DNA of 64,000 bases from Azospirillum thermophilum (GTDB lineage Bacteria > Pseudomonadota > Alphaproteobacteria > Azospirillales > Azospirillaceae): contig NZ_CP029357.1 in assembly GCF_003130795.1 (NCBI RefSeq), positions 62,001-126,000 of the forward strand, written 5' to 3'. The notes under the pieces are model-generated. The model made no database searches, was not told the origin of the DNA, and was given only the letters and a program-made list of their open reading frames with translations. Made by a program: the position numbers and the translations under genes. Below, in pieces: positions 53,002 through 62,269 of the stretch (positions are counted from its first letter, which is position 1; each line of letters begins with the position of its first letter).

Positions 53002-53946
53002 ATGAGCGGGAATAATTGGGACGACCTGCGCTACCTGCTCGCGGTGGCGCGGCACGGCTCGCTGTCCGCCGCCGCCCGCATGCTCGGCGTGAACCACAGC
53101 ACGGTGCTGCGGCGGGTGACCGCGCTGGAGGAGGCGCTGGGCGTCCGGCTGTTCGACAAGCTGCCCGGCGGCTATGTCCTGACCGCCGCCGGGGACGAGA
53201 TGCAGCGCGTCGCCGCGCGGATGGAGGAGGAGATCGTCACCGCCAACCGGCTGCTGTCCGGCCGCGACATGCGCATCGGCGGCACGCTGCGCGTCACGAC
53301 GGTGGACCTGCTGGCCGTCCACTATCTGCCGCCGCACGTCGCCGCCTTCCGGGCGCGTCATCCGGAGCTGCGCATCGACCTGACCATCGCCGAGGCGTCG
53401 CTCAGCCTGACGCGGCGCGAGGCCGACGTGGCGATCCGCCTGACCAACCGGCCGCCGGAGAACCTGATCGGCCGGACGCTCTCCGGCCTCGCCTTCGCGG
53501 TCTACGGCGCCCGCTCCTACCTGGAGGGGCGCGGCGGGGGACGGGATCCCGCGGGTCATGATCTGGCCGGTCATGACTGTGCCGGTCATGACTGGGCCGA
53601 TCATGACTGGGTGGGACTGGACGAGACCTTCGATCACACCAGCATGGCGCGCTGGCTGCAGCGGAGCGTGCCGGCGGAGCGCATCGGCCACCGGGTCAAC
53701 TCGGTCGTCGCGGTGATGGAGGCGGTGCGGGCGGGCACCGGGCTGGGGCTGCTGCCCTGCGGCTTCGTCGACCGCCAGCCGGAGTTCCGCCGCCTCGGCC
53801 CCCCGGTCGAGGAGGTCGGCTCGGCCATCTGGCTGCTGACCCACGAGGATCTGCGCCACATGGCGCGCGTCCGCGCCTTCCTCGACCACATGGCCGCCGC
53901 CTTCGCCCGCGACCGCGACCTGCTGGAAGGCCGGGGCGGCGGCTGA
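53002..53946 (+). CDS. LysR-family transcriptional regulator with repeat insertion
   Basis: A 314-residue LysR regulator. The N-terminal winged helix has LRYLLAVARHGSLSAAARML and VNHSTVLRRVTALEEALG, and a substrate-binding-like domain follows. At about residues 184-203 an unusual HD-rich insertion is encoded by four 15-bp repeats. It lies in the effector domain, so ligand response may be altered. It is divergent from the membrane-protein gene. Its target is unknown. Confidence 0.85.
   Translation: MSGNNWDDLRYLLAVARHGSLSAAARMLGVNHSTVLRRVTALEEALGVRLFDKLPGGYVLTAAGDEMQRVAARMEEEIVTANRLLSGRDMRIGGTLRVTTVDLLAVHYLPPHVAAFRARHPELRIDLTIAEASLSLTRREADVAIRLTNRPPENLIGRTLSGLAFAVYGARSYLEGRGGGRDPAGHDLAGHDCAGHDWADHDWVGLDETFDHTSMARWLQRSVPAERIGHRVNSVVAVMEAVRAGTGLGLLPCGFVDRQPEFRRLGPPVEEVGSAIWLLTHEDLRHMARVRAFLDHMAAAFARDRDLLEGRGGG
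53551..53610. repeat. Four 15-bp tandem repeats inside the LysR gene
   Basis: Units start at 53551, 53566, 53581 and 53596, and all follow GCSGRTCATGAYYTK with few differences. Each encodes five residues of the form A-G-H-D-x, so the frame is kept. Confidence 0.8.
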
Positions 53947-53968
53947 CCGGCCGGCTTCAGGGGAACTC

Positions 53969-55165
53969 TCAGACGGGCAGCTGCCGCAGCCCCGCCACCG
54001 CGGTCATCACCCCGCGGATCTCGGCCAGCCCACGCAGCCGGCCGATCATCGGGTAGCCGGGATGGGTCCTGCGGCCGACGTCGTCCAGCAGCTCGTGGCC
54101 GTGGTCGGGGCGGAAGGGGATGCGCCACTCCGCCCGGCCGGCGTCCTTGCGCCGCTTCTGCTCCTCCAGCAGCGTCGTGACGACCGACACCATGTCGACG
54201 TCGCCGCCGAGATGCTCCGCCTCCTCGAACGAGCCGTCGGGCTCCTTGCGCACGTTGCGCAGGTGGGCGAAGTGGATGTCGGCGGCGAAGCGCCTCGCCA
54301 TCGCCGGCACGTCGTTGCTCCGCCCGGCGCCGAGCGAGCCGGTGCAGAAGGTCAGGCCGTTCGACGGCGACGGGCAGCAGTCCAGCAGGTGGGCGAGGTC
54401 GTCCTCGGTGCTGACGACGCGCGGCAGGCCGAACAGCGGGCGCGGCGGGTCGTCCGGGTGGATCGCCATGCGGATGCCGACCTCCTCGGCGGTCGGGATC
54501 ACCTCGCGCAGGAAGCGCGCCAGCGTCGCGCGCAGCCCGTCGGCGCTCATGTCGTTGTAACGCGCGATCATCCGGCGCAGGCCGGGGATATCGTAGCGGT
54601 CGAAGGCACCCGGCAGCCCCGCCATGATGTTGGACAGCAGCCGGTCGCGGTCGCTCTCGCTGGAACGGTCGTACCATGCCCTGGCCTTCGCCAGCACCTC
54701 CGGCGCGTGGTCGTCCTCGGCGTTGGGCCGCTGCAGCATGTAGACGTCGAACGCCGCATGCTCATGGGCGTTGAAGCGCAGCGAGGTGCCGCCGCCGGCC
54801 AGCGGGGTCCTGAGGTCGGTGCGGGTCCAGTCCAGCACCGGCATGAAGTTGTAGCAGATCGTCGTCACCCCGCAGGCCGCGAGGTTGCGCATCGACTGGC
54901 GGTAGTTGTCGAACAGCTCCGTCAGGTCGCCCTCGCCGATCTTGATCGCCTCGTGCACCGGAAGGCTTTCCGTGACGCTCCAGCGCAGGCCGAGCGAGGG
55001 GTCGGCGGCGATCATCGCCTTGCGCGTCTCGATCTCCTCCACCGACCAGACGACCCCATAGGGGATCTGGTGCAGCGCCGTGACGATGCCGGTGGCTCCG
55101 GCCTGGCGGATGTGGTTGAGCTTGATGGGGTCGTCGGGACCGAACCAGCGCCAGGTCTGTTCCAT
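53969..55165 (-). CDS. uxuA: Mannonate dehydratase
   Basis: A 398-residue enzyme (E. coli UxuA has 394). It begins EQTWRWFGPDDPIKL and contains GIVTALHQIPYG, MAIHPDDPP and FAHLRNVRKE, all UxuA blocks. It removes water from D-mannonate to give KDG, using a divalent metal. It is the second gene of a uxuB-uxuA unit (53 bp apart) and convergent with the LysR gene. Confidence 0.95.
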   Translation of the reverse strand: MEQTWRWFGPDDPIKLNHIRQAGATGIVTALHQIPYGVVWSVEEIETRKAMIAADPSLGLRWSVTESLPVHEAIKIGEGDLTELFDNYRQSMRNLAACGVTTICYNFMPVLDWTRTDLRTPLAGGGTSLRFNAHEHAAFDVYMLQRPNAEDDHAPEVLAKARAWYDRSSESDRDRLLSNIMAGLPGAFDRYDIPGLRRMIARYNDMSADGLRATLARFLREVIPTAEEVGIRMAIHPDDPPRPLFGLPRVVSTEDDLAHLLDCCPSPSNGLTFCTGSLGAGRSNDVPAMARRFAADIHFAHLRNVRKEPDGSFEEAEHLGGDVDMVSVVTTLLEEQKRRKDAGRAEWRIPFRPDHGHELLDDVGRRTHPGYPMIGRLRGLAEIRGVMTAVAGLRQLPV

Positions 55166-55218
55166 GGCGTGCACTCCTGAAATGAAACGCGCGAATGATC
55201 GGGAAGGGGGCCGCCGCC

Positions 55219-56715
55219 TCACCCCTCGGCGCCGGCCGCGGCAGCCACCACCGCCTTCGCCCCCCGCGTGAAGAGGCGGTGCAGCGCCTCGGTCACCGGG
55301 CCGGTGAAGCGGGGGTCGCGCGGCAGGTCGTCGCCGAAGACGGCGGACAGGCCGAACAGGGCGGGGGCCAGCCGCTCGGCCGAGGGGCCGGCTTCGGCGG
55401 CGAGAGCGGCCAGCCGGTCGGCCAGCGGGTCGCGGACGTCGATGGGGCGCCCGGCCTCGTCGCGGCCGGAGACATAGCGCATCCAGCCCGCCACCCCCAG
55501 TGCCAGCCGGTCGATCGGCAGCCCGGCGGCCAGCCGCTCCCGCGCCGGGGCCAGCAGCCGCTGCGGAAGCTTCTGCGTGCCGTCCATGGCGATCTGCCAG
55601 GTGCGGTGGTGCAGCGCCGGGTTGCGGAACCGCCCGATCAGCGCCGCCTTGTACTGCTCCAGGTCGGCGCCCGGCGGCATGCGCAGCGTCGGCCCGGACT
55701 CCTCGTCCATCAGGCCGCGGATCAGCCGGGCGAAGGCCGGGTCGGCCATGCTGTCGGACACCGTCTCGTACCCCGCCAGATAGCCGAGATAGGCCAGCGT
55801 CGAATGGCTGCCGTTCAGCAGCCGCAGCTTCATCGTCTCGTAGGGATGGACGTCGGGGACCATCTCCACCCCCACCGTCTCCCAGGCCGGGCGGCCGGCG
55901 GGGAAGCGGTCCTCCACCACCCACTGGGCGAAGGGCTCGGTCACCACCGGCCAGGCGTCGGCGACGCCCAGCGCCTGCGAGACGCGGGCGCGGTCGGCGT
56001 CGGTGGTGGCCGGCACGATGCGGTCGACCATGCTGTTGGGGCAGGCCACCGCCTCCGCCACCCAGGCGCCGAAGCCGGCGTCGCGCAGCTCGGCGAAGCG
56101 GCGCAGGATCCGCGCCACCGTGTCGCCGTTGCCCGGCAGGTTGTCGCAGCTCAGCACCGTGAAGGGCGCGATGCCGGCGGCCCGGCGGCGGCTCAGCGCC
56201 TCGGCCAGGAAGCCGATGGTGCTGCGCGGGCTGCCGGGGTTGGCGAGGTCGTGCCGGATGTCCGGATGCGCCTCGTTCAGCGCACCGGTCGCCGGGTCGT
56301 GGCAATAGCCCTTCTCGGTCACCGTGAGGGTGACGATGCGCACCGACGGGTGGCTCATCCGCTCCAGCACGGCGGCCGGATCCTCCGGCGCCACCAGCAG
56401 TTCCGTCAGGCAGCCGACGACGCGCAGCCGTTCGCCCGCCGCGTCGCGCACGGCGACGGTGTAGAGCCCGTCCTGCGGCGCCAGCGCGTCGCGCGTGTCG
56501 GGATTGCGCAGGCTGACCCCGCAGATCCCCCAGTCCCCGAACTCCCTGCCCAGCAGCCGGTCGGTGAACAGCGCCTGATGCGCCCGCTGGAAGGCCCCGA
56601 CGCCGAGATGCACGATCCCCGTCCGCAGCGCCGTCCGGTCATAGGCCGGCCGCTCCACCCCGGCGGGAAGGGCGGCGAGCGTTGCGGAGCTGAGACGCAT
56701 CGGACGGTCGGCCAT
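55219..56715 (-). CDS. uxuB: Fructuronate reductase (mannitol dehydrogenase family)
   Basis: A 498-residue NAD-dependent polyol dehydrogenase with the nucleotide-binding GVGAFQRAHQA and catalytic block YETMKLRLLNGSHS. Next to uxuA the likely reaction is D-fructuronate to D-mannonate. Other family members act on mannitol or altronate. GGAGG lies 10 bases before the ATG. Operator-like site F lies 32 bp upstream of the start codon. Confidence 0.9.
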   Translation of the reverse strand: MADRPMRLSSATLAALPAGVERPAYDRTALRTGIVHLGVGAFQRAHQALFTDRLLGREFGDWGICGVSLRNPDTRDALAPQDGLYTVAVRDAAGERLRVVGCLTELLVAPEDPAAVLERMSHPSVRIVTLTVTEKGYCHDPATGALNEAHPDIRHDLANPGSPRSTIGFLAEALSRRRAAGIAPFTVLSCDNLPGNGDTVARILRRFAELRDAGFGAWVAEAVACPNSMVDRIVPATTDADRARVSQALGVADAWPVVTEPFAQWVVEDRFPAGRPAWETVGVEMVPDVHPYETMKLRLLNGSHSTLAYLGYLAGYETVSDSMADPAFARLIRGLMDEESGPTLRMPPGADLEQYKAALIGRFRNPALHHRTWQIAMDGTQKLPQRLLAPARERLAAGLPIDRLALGVAGWMRYVSGRDEAGRPIDVRDPLADRLAALAAEAGPSAERLAPALFGLSAVFGDDLPRDPRFTGPVTEALHRLFTRGAKAVVAAAAGAEG

Positions 56716-56746
56716 GGACCGGGGTCCTCCCTTAACTGGCATTCTT

Positions 56747-56759
56747 GTATGGTAGTATG
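56747..56759. promoter_or_regulatory. Operator-like site F (GTATGGTAGTATG)
   Basis: An exact copy of the 13-mer at 49373-49385. It lies between the isomerase gene and uxuB, 32-44 bp upstream of the uxuB start, a typical repressor position. Confidence 0.55.
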
Positions 56760-56829
56760 ACGCCCGCCGCAGCGGGGGCAAGCCGGAATCTGGCTCTGCC
56801 GCGGCAGTTTGCAACGGCCCGGCTCCTCT

Positions 56830-57621
56830 TTATCGCGTGGCCCGATAGGGGGCGAACCAGGACAGCCCCGCCTCGGTGCCGGCCCGCGGGCGGTACTCGC
56901 AGCCGATCCAGCCGCGATAGCCGACGCGGTCCAGCGTCTCGAACAGGTGCGGGTAGTTCACCTCTCCGGCATCCGGCTCGTGGCGGTCGGGGACCGAGGC
57001 GATCTGGACATGGGCGAAGCGGCCGGCCATCCGCTCGATCCGGCGGGTCAGGTCGCCGTCCATGATCTGCGCGTGATAGAGGTCGAGCTGCACCGCCACG
57101 TTCGGCCGGTCCACCGCCTCGACCAGCCGCAGGGCGTCCTCCTGGTGGGCCAGGAAGTAGCCCGGCATGTCGCGGTCGTTCAGCGGCTCGACCAGCACCG
57201 TCACGCCGTCCCCGGCCAGCAGATCGGCGGCATGGCGCAGGTTGGCGACGAAGGTCTCCCCGCAGGCGGCGGGGTCGAGCCCCCGCGTGATCCCGGCCAT
57301 GGCGTGCAGCCGGGTGCAGCCCAGTGTCCGGGCATAGCGCCGGGCGGTCTCCAGGTTGGCGCGGAACTCGTCCGCCCGCCCCGGGATGGCCGCCATGCCG
57401 CGGTCGCCCGCCGCCCAGTCGCCCGGCGGCATGTTGAACAGCGCGAGCGTCAGCCCGAAGCGTTGCAGCCGTTCGGCGACGGCCTCGGCCGGGTGGTCGT
57501 AGGGGAACAGCATCTCCACCGCCCGGAAACCGGCCGCCGCCGCCCGTTCGAACCGGTCGAGGAACGGCACCTCGGTGAACAGCATCGTCAGGTTGGCGGC
57601 GAACTGGACCACGGCGGGCAC
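56830..57621 (-). CDS. Hydroxypyruvate isomerase-family protein (Hyi/OtnI-like)
   Basis: A TIM-barrel isomerase of about 263 residues. It begins with FAANLTMLFTEVPFLDRF and contains VLVEPLNDRDMPGYFL, VQLDLYHAQ and CEYRPRAGTEAGLSWF, matching hydroxypyruvate or 2-oxo-tetronate isomerases. The start is uncertain: GTG at 57621 or 57612, or TTG at 57642; none has a strong ribosome-binding site. The uxuBA neighbours suggest a sugar-acid role. Confidence 0.82.
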   Translation of the reverse strand: MPAVVQFAANLTMLFTEVPFLDRFERAAAAGFRAVEMLFPYDHPAEAVAERLQRFGLTLALFNMPPGDWAAGDRGMAAIPGRADEFRANLETARRYARTLGCTRLHAMAGITRGLDPAACGETFVANLRHAADLLAGDGVTVLVEPLNDRDMPGYFLAHQEDALRLVEAVDRPNVAVQLDLYHAQIMDGDLTRRIERMAGRFAHVQIASVPDRHEPDAGEVNYPHLFETLDRVGYRGWIGCEYRPRAGTEAGLSWFAPYRATR

Positions 57622-57729
57622 CTCTGCGGCAGGAGGGAACAATGCCCGCCAGTTGATCCCCGGCGAGGGCCGGATGCAACGGGGAAACGGCGATCCCCGG
57701 ACCGGCCCCCGCCGGGTCCGGGGCCCGCG

Positions 57730-58938
57730 TCAGATGCGGGCGCCCTGCGCCGCGGCGCCCCAGGTGGTGCGCCAGCGGCCCTTGATGCCGGTCAGCCCGA
57801 CCAGCGCCAGCAGGGCAAGCAGGGCGAAGACCAGGAAGCCCGCCTGATAGCTGCCGGTCATCTGCTTGGAATAGCCGAGGCTGGAGGCGAGGTAGAAGCC
57901 GCCGATGCCGCCGGTCATGCCGACCAGCCCGGTCATCACGCCGATCTCGCGGCGGAAGCGCTGCGGGACGAGCTGGAACACCGCGCCGTTGCCCATGCCC
58001 AGCGCCAGCATCGCCGCCACGAAGGCCGCCAGCGCCGCCCAGGCGGTCGGCAGCCCGATGCTGACCACCACCAGCGCCGCGGCGGCAGCCATGTACATCA
58101 TCGTCAGGGTGCGGATGCCGCCGATCCGGTCGGCCAGCGCCCCGCCCACCGGCCGCACCAGCGATCCGGCGAACACGCAGGCCGCGGTGAAATAGCCGGC
58201 GGTGACGGCGTTCAGCCCATACTGGTCGTTGAAATAGATGGTCAGCGACGAGGCCAGCCCGACGAAGCCGCCGAAGGTGACGCTGTAGAAGAACATGAAC
58301 CACCAGGCGTCGCCCGTCCTCAGCACCTGCAGATAGCTCAGCAGGGGCTTCGGCGGCGGGCAGTCCGGGCTGTTCTTCGCCAGAACCAGATAGATCGCCA
58401 GCGTCGCCGCCAGCGGGATCGCCGCCAGCCCCAGCACGCTGTTCCAGCCGAACCACACGGCCAGCGTCGGGGCGAACAGCGCCGCCAGCGCGGTTCCCGA
58501 ATTGCCCGCCCCGGCGATGCCCAGCGCCGTCCCCTGATGCTCCGGCGGGTACCAGCGCGAGGCCAGCGGCAGCGCCACCGCGAAGGAGGCGCCGGCCACC
58601 CCCAGCAGGATCCCCAGCAGGATCACCTGGGCGAAGCTGTGGATGCCGAAGCCCCAGGCGGCCAGCAGCCCGGCGATCACCACCACCTGGCACAGCGCGC
58701 CGGTCAGCTTCGGCTTCAGGTGGTCGACCAGCACGCCGTTGACCATGCGCAGCAGCGCGCCGGCCAGCACCGGCGTCGCCACCATCAGCCCCTTCTCGGC
58801 CGGCGACAGCCCCAGCGTCTGGGCGATCTGCACCCCGAGCGGGCCGAGGATCACCCACACCATGAAGCTGAGATCGAAATAGAGGAATGCGGCGAACAGC
58901 GTCGGCAGGTGGCCTGCCTTGAGGAATCCCTTGTTCAT
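57730..58938 (-). CDS. narK: Nitrate/nitrite transporter (NarK/NNP family, MFS)
   Basis: A 402-residue, twelve-helix MFS transporter. The two nitrate-porter signatures are visible: GIAGAGNSGTALAALFAP and VGMTGGIGGFYLASS, along with FAVALPLASRWYPPEHQG. It imports nitrate, probably for assimilation. The divergent kinase-phosphatase fusion fits, since such fusions often sit beside nitrate-assimilation genes in other proteobacteria. The ATG at 58938 begins MNKGFLKAGH. Confidence 0.9.
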   Translation of the reverse strand: MNKGFLKAGHLPTLFAAFLYFDLSFMVWVILGPLGVQIAQTLGLSPAEKGLMVATPVLAGALLRMVNGVLVDHLKPKLTGALCQVVVIAGLLAAWGFGIHSFAQVILLGILLGVAGASFAVALPLASRWYPPEHQGTALGIAGAGNSGTALAALFAPTLAVWFGWNSVLGLAAIPLAATLAIYLVLAKNSPDCPPPKPLLSYLQVLRTGDAWWFMFFYSVTFGGFVGLASSLTIYFNDQYGLNAVTAGYFTAACVFAGSLVRPVGGALADRIGGIRTLTMMYMAAAAALVVVSIGLPTAWAALAAFVAAMLALGMGNGAVFQLVPQRFRREIGVMTGLVGMTGGIGGFYLASSLGYSKQMTGSYQAGFLVFALLALLALVGLTGIKGRWRTTWGAAAQGARI

Positions 58939-59352
58939 GCGGCCTCCAGGACCATCGAGAGCTGAGCCGGGGACGCACGCACCGGTGCATCCCCCGTGGG
59001 GTCGTGGGCCGCCGTTGGTCCCGGGAAAGGCCGCACCTCCGCCTTTGGAGAAAGCCGCGCGGGACTGCCGTCGCGGCCGTGCCGGCCCAGTCATGTCCCG
59101 GTCCTTCGCAATATGCGGGCCAAGCCCCGACCCGCCGCCGAAGCCGCAGGACTCCTGGACCTTGGGCTTGGCGTATGGGACTGGACTAGGGCGAAGGTGC
59201 CTGTTTTGTAGCCGGCATGGCCGGCCCTGCCCGCTCTTTGGGCGGAGCGGGACCCATGCGGAGTGCGGATCCGGCACCGGCCGCCGCTACCCCATCCCCT
59301 GGCACGGCGCTCGCATGCCGGCGCCACCTTTCCCCGCTACCGGACCCCCTGC
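58939..59352. other. Divergent region between narK and the PP2C-kinase gene
   Basis: A 414-bp GC-rich region. GCACCGGTGC at 58979-58988 is a 10-bp palindrome about 40 bp upstream of narK. No gene, clear promoter or further site was recognised. Confidence 0.45.
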
Positions 59353-61065
59353 ATGACCGGCTCGCTGCAGATCGCCTTCGGCCTCGCCTCCGAGACCGGC
59401 CGCCGGCCGCGGAACGAGGATTATGCCGGCGTCTGCCTCGGCTCCCCCGGCCAGCGGGCGCGGCGGGGCATCGTCGCCGCCGTCGCCGACGGGGTGGGCG
59501 GCGCCAAGGGCGGGCGCGTCGCCGCGGAACTGGCGGTGCGCACCGTCATCGACGGCTACTATGCCCAGCCGGAGACCATCGGCGTCCAGGCGGCGGCGTC
59601 GCGCGCGGTGGAGGCGGTCAACCGCTGGATCGTCGCCCAGGGGCGCAGCGATCCGGCACTGGAGAACATGGCGACCACCTTTGCCGGCGTGATCCTGCTC
59701 CATCGCAAGGCGCATGTGCTGCATGCCGGCGACAGCCGCGTCTACCGGCTCAGCGACGGCCGGCTCACCCGCCTGACCCGCGACCACACGCTGAGCCGTC
59801 CCGACTATGCCCATGTCCTCTACCGCGGCCTCGGCATCGAGGAGTCGGTGCGGCTCGACTGCAGCGTCCACCCGCTGCGCCTGCACGACCGCTTCCTGCT
59901 GTGCAGCGACGGGGTGCACGGCACGCTCGGCGACGGGGCGCTGGCCGCGCTGCTGCTGCGCCGCGAATCCCCGGAGGCCACCGCCCGCCACATCGTCGCG
60001 GCGGCGCTGGAGGCCGGCAGCGCCGACAATGCCAGCGCCGTCGTCCTCGACGTGGTGGCGCTGCCCGCGGCGGACCATGCGGAGCTGGCATCGGCCGCCG
60101 CCGCGCTGCCGCTGCCCGACCCGCCCGCCGTGGGGGAGGAGATGGACGGCTTCCGCCTGACCGCCCTGCTGTCGCAGGGGCGCTACAGCCGTCTCTACCG
60201 CGCCCATGACCTGACCGCGCCCGGCCGGGAGGGGGACGGCCGGCCGCTGGTCGTCAAGGTGCCGCGGCCGGAGGTGGCGGCCGAGCGGACCTTCCGCCTC
60301 GCCTTCGTGCGCGAGGCCTGGGTCGCCGCCCGCGTCCGCAGCCCCTGGGTGGGCGAGGTGGTCGAGCTGCCGCCGGGCCGCCAGACCCGCCTCTACACCG
60401 TCATGCCCTTCTACGAGGGGGAGACGCTGGAACAGCGGCTGCGCCGCAAGCCGCTGACCCTGGCGGAGGGGGTGGAGGTCGCCATCGCCCTGGCGCGCGC
60501 CGTCTCGGCGCTTCACCGCGCCGGGATCATCCATCGCGACATCAAGCCGGACAATGTCATCCTGCAGCGCGGCGGCGGGCTGAAGCTGATCGACCTCGGC
60601 GTCGTCCGCCTGCCGCAGGTCGAGGAATTTCCCACCGCCGACGTGCCGGGCACGCCGAGCTACATGGCGCCGGAGCTGTTCGCCGGCGCGGCGGGCGACG
60701 AGGCGTCCGACCAGTTCGCGCTGGCCGTCACCCTCTACCGGGCGTTCAGCGGCGGCGGCTATCCCTATGGCGAGATCGAGCCCTTCACCCGGCCGCGCTT
60801 CGGCCGGCCGGTGCCGCTGCTGCGCAGCCGCGGCGACCTGCCGGCCTGGATCGACCGCATCCTCGCCCGCGCCCTGTCCGTCGCGCCGGCCGACCGTTTC
60901 GGCGACGTCATCGAATTCGCGCAGGAGCTGGAGACCGCGCTGGCGCACGGCCGCCCGGTGGTCGTCCGCCGCCGCCCGCTCTACGAACGCAACCCGCTGC
61001 TGTTCTGGAAGATCCTCTCGGCCCTGCTGGCCCTGACGGTGCTCGTCCTGCTCGCCCGCGGGTGA
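59353..61065 (+). CDS. PP2C phosphatase-Ser/Thr protein kinase fusion with C-terminal membrane anchor
   Basis: A 570-residue bifunctional protein. Residues about 5-240 are a PP2C phosphatase with RNEDYAG, VADGVGG, HAGDSRVYRL and DNASAVVLD. Residues about 255-530 are a Hanks-type kinase with VVKVP, HRDIKPDN and APE (MAPEL). The glycine-rich loop is degenerate (SQGRYSRLY) and DFG is DLG. A single helix lies at 548-567. It sits beside narK and may tune nitrate uptake or assimilation. The start at 59353 fits the PP2C fold. Confidence 0.9.
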   Translation: MTGSLQIAFGLASETGRRPRNEDYAGVCLGSPGQRARRGIVAAVADGVGGAKGGRVAAELAVRTVIDGYYAQPETIGVQAAASRAVEAVNRWIVAQGRSDPALENMATTFAGVILLHRKAHVLHAGDSRVYRLSDGRLTRLTRDHTLSRPDYAHVLYRGLGIEESVRLDCSVHPLRLHDRFLLCSDGVHGTLGDGALAALLLRRESPEATARHIVAAALEAGSADNASAVVLDVVALPAADHAELASAAAALPLPDPPAVGEEMDGFRLTALLSQGRYSRLYRAHDLTAPGREGDGRPLVVKVPRPEVAAERTFRLAFVREAWVAARVRSPWVGEVVELPPGRQTRLYTVMPFYEGETLEQRLRRKPLTLAEGVEVAIALARAVSALHRAGIIHRDIKPDNVILQRGGGLKLIDLGVVRLPQVEEFPTADVPGTPSYMAPELFAGAAGDEASDQFALAVTLYRAFSGGGYPYGEIEPFTRPRFGRPVPLLRSRGDLPAWIDRILARALSVAPADRFGDVIEFAQELETALAHGRPVVVRRRPLYERNPLLFWKILSALLALTVLVLLARG

Positions 61066-61076
61066 GGCCGCGGGCG
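61053..61076. terminator. Stem-loop overlapping the kinase stop codon
   Basis: CGCCCGCGG (61053-61061) pairs with CCGCGGGCG (61068-61076) around GTGAGG. It lies between convergent genes. No U-run follows. Confidence 0.35.
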
Positions 61077-61113
61077 GGTGACCCGCCGCTCGGCCTTCCG
61101 CTCGGCCCGCCGC

Positions 61114-62040
61114 TCAGTGGTGCGCCCGCGGCCGTCGGTAGATGAACCAGTAGACGGCGCCGACGAGCAGCGCGCCGCCGATCCAGTTTCCGGCGGTGAC
61201 GGCGGCGAGGTTGACGAGGTAGTGGGCGACGTCGATGGGCGGGAAGCGGTGCCCGATGTCGGCCCAGAAGGCGTCGGGGGCGCCGCGCTCGATGAGCAGG
61301 CCGAGCGGGATGAAGTACATGTTGGCGACGCAGTGCTCGAAGCCGGCGGCGACGAAGGCGCTGACCGGCAGGGTGATCGCCAGGATCTTGTCGGTGACGC
61401 TGCGGGCGCCGAGCGCCAGCCACACCGCCAGGCAGACCAGGACGTTGCACAGGATGCCGAGGAAGAAGGCCTGTCCGGTGGGCAGGCCGCTCTTGGCGGT
61501 GGCGATGTACATGGCCTGCGCGCCGACGGCGCCGTGGCCGAAGCCGTACTGGCCGGAGAGGAAGACGAGCAGGGCGGTGCCGAGGGCGCCGACGAAGTTG
61601 CCGATCCACACCAGCGTCCAGACGCGCATCATCTGGCGGGCGGTCAGCCGGCCGCTGGCCCAGGCCATGACCATCAGCGCGTCGCCGGTGAAGAGCTGGG
61701 CGCCGCCGACGATGACCAGCACGAGGCCGAGCGAGAAGACCAGCCCGCCCAGCAGCTTGGTGACGCCGAAGGGCATCATGCCCTCGGCCCCCGACATCAC
61801 GACCGTGGCGATCATGCCGCCGAGCGCGATGAAGGCGCCGGCCAGGATCGCCAGCACGAACAGCGTCGCCGTGTCGTAGCTTGCCTTCCTGACCCCAAGC
61901 TCCTCGGCAGCCTGCGCGATGGCGTCCGGCATCCGGGCGTCCAGCGACAGGATGGCCTCCTGCCGTGGCTGGCCCCGGTCCGGTCCCGGGTCCGGCCCCC
62001 GGTCCGGCATGCGGGCTCCCGGCATATGATGGGTGTCCAT
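61114..62040 (-). CDS. focA: Formate/nitrite channel of the FocA type
   Basis: A 308-residue FNT-family pentameric channel with six helices. It has GMMPFGVTKLLGG, GGAQLFTGD and the central histidine block GFEHCVANMYFIP. These and the HH C-terminus resemble E. coli FocA more than NirC, favouring formate; the narK neighbour keeps nitrite possible. The first 40 residues form a Pro/Arg-rich hydrophilic tail. GGAAAGGAG lies 8 bases before the ATG at 62040. An FNR-like box lies 200 bp upstream. Confidence 0.85.
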   Translation of the reverse strand: MDTHHMPGARMPDRGPDPGPDRGQPRQEAILSLDARMPDAIAQAAEELGVRKASYDTATLFVLAILAGAFIALGGMIATVVMSGAEGMMPFGVTKLLGGLVFSLGLVLVIVGGAQLFTGDALMVMAWASGRLTARQMMRVWTLVWIGNFVGALGTALLVFLSGQYGFGHGAVGAQAMYIATAKSGLPTGQAFFLGILCNVLVCLAVWLALGARSVTDKILAITLPVSAFVAAGFEHCVANMYFIPLGLLIERGAPDAFWADIGHRFPPIDVAHYLVNLAAVTAGNWIGGALLVGAVYWFIYRRPRAHH

Positions 62041-62240
62041 GGGAAGGCTCCTTTCCTGACGCGTCCCGCCCCTCCCGGCGCGGGAGAGGGGCTTTTGCCC
62101 CGTTCCTTGCGGCACCCCGGCCCGTCCGGTACTCTCGGGTCCGTCAACGGCCCGGGATCCGTGAACCCGGCCCGGCAGCCGGACCGGACGCCGTGCAGCG
62201 GCCGCACAACGGCTGTACGCGAACGGCCACCGTCACGTCA

Positions 62241-62254
62241 TTGATCTGGAACAG
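62241..62254 (-). promoter_or_regulatory. FNR/FixK-like box upstream of focA
   Basis: TTGATCTGGAACAG matches 8 of 10 positions of TTGATN4ATCAA, with one perfect half. It lies 200 bp upstream of focA, so the leader would be long if used. Confidence 0.35.
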
Positions 62255-62269
62255 GGATTCGCAGCCGGA

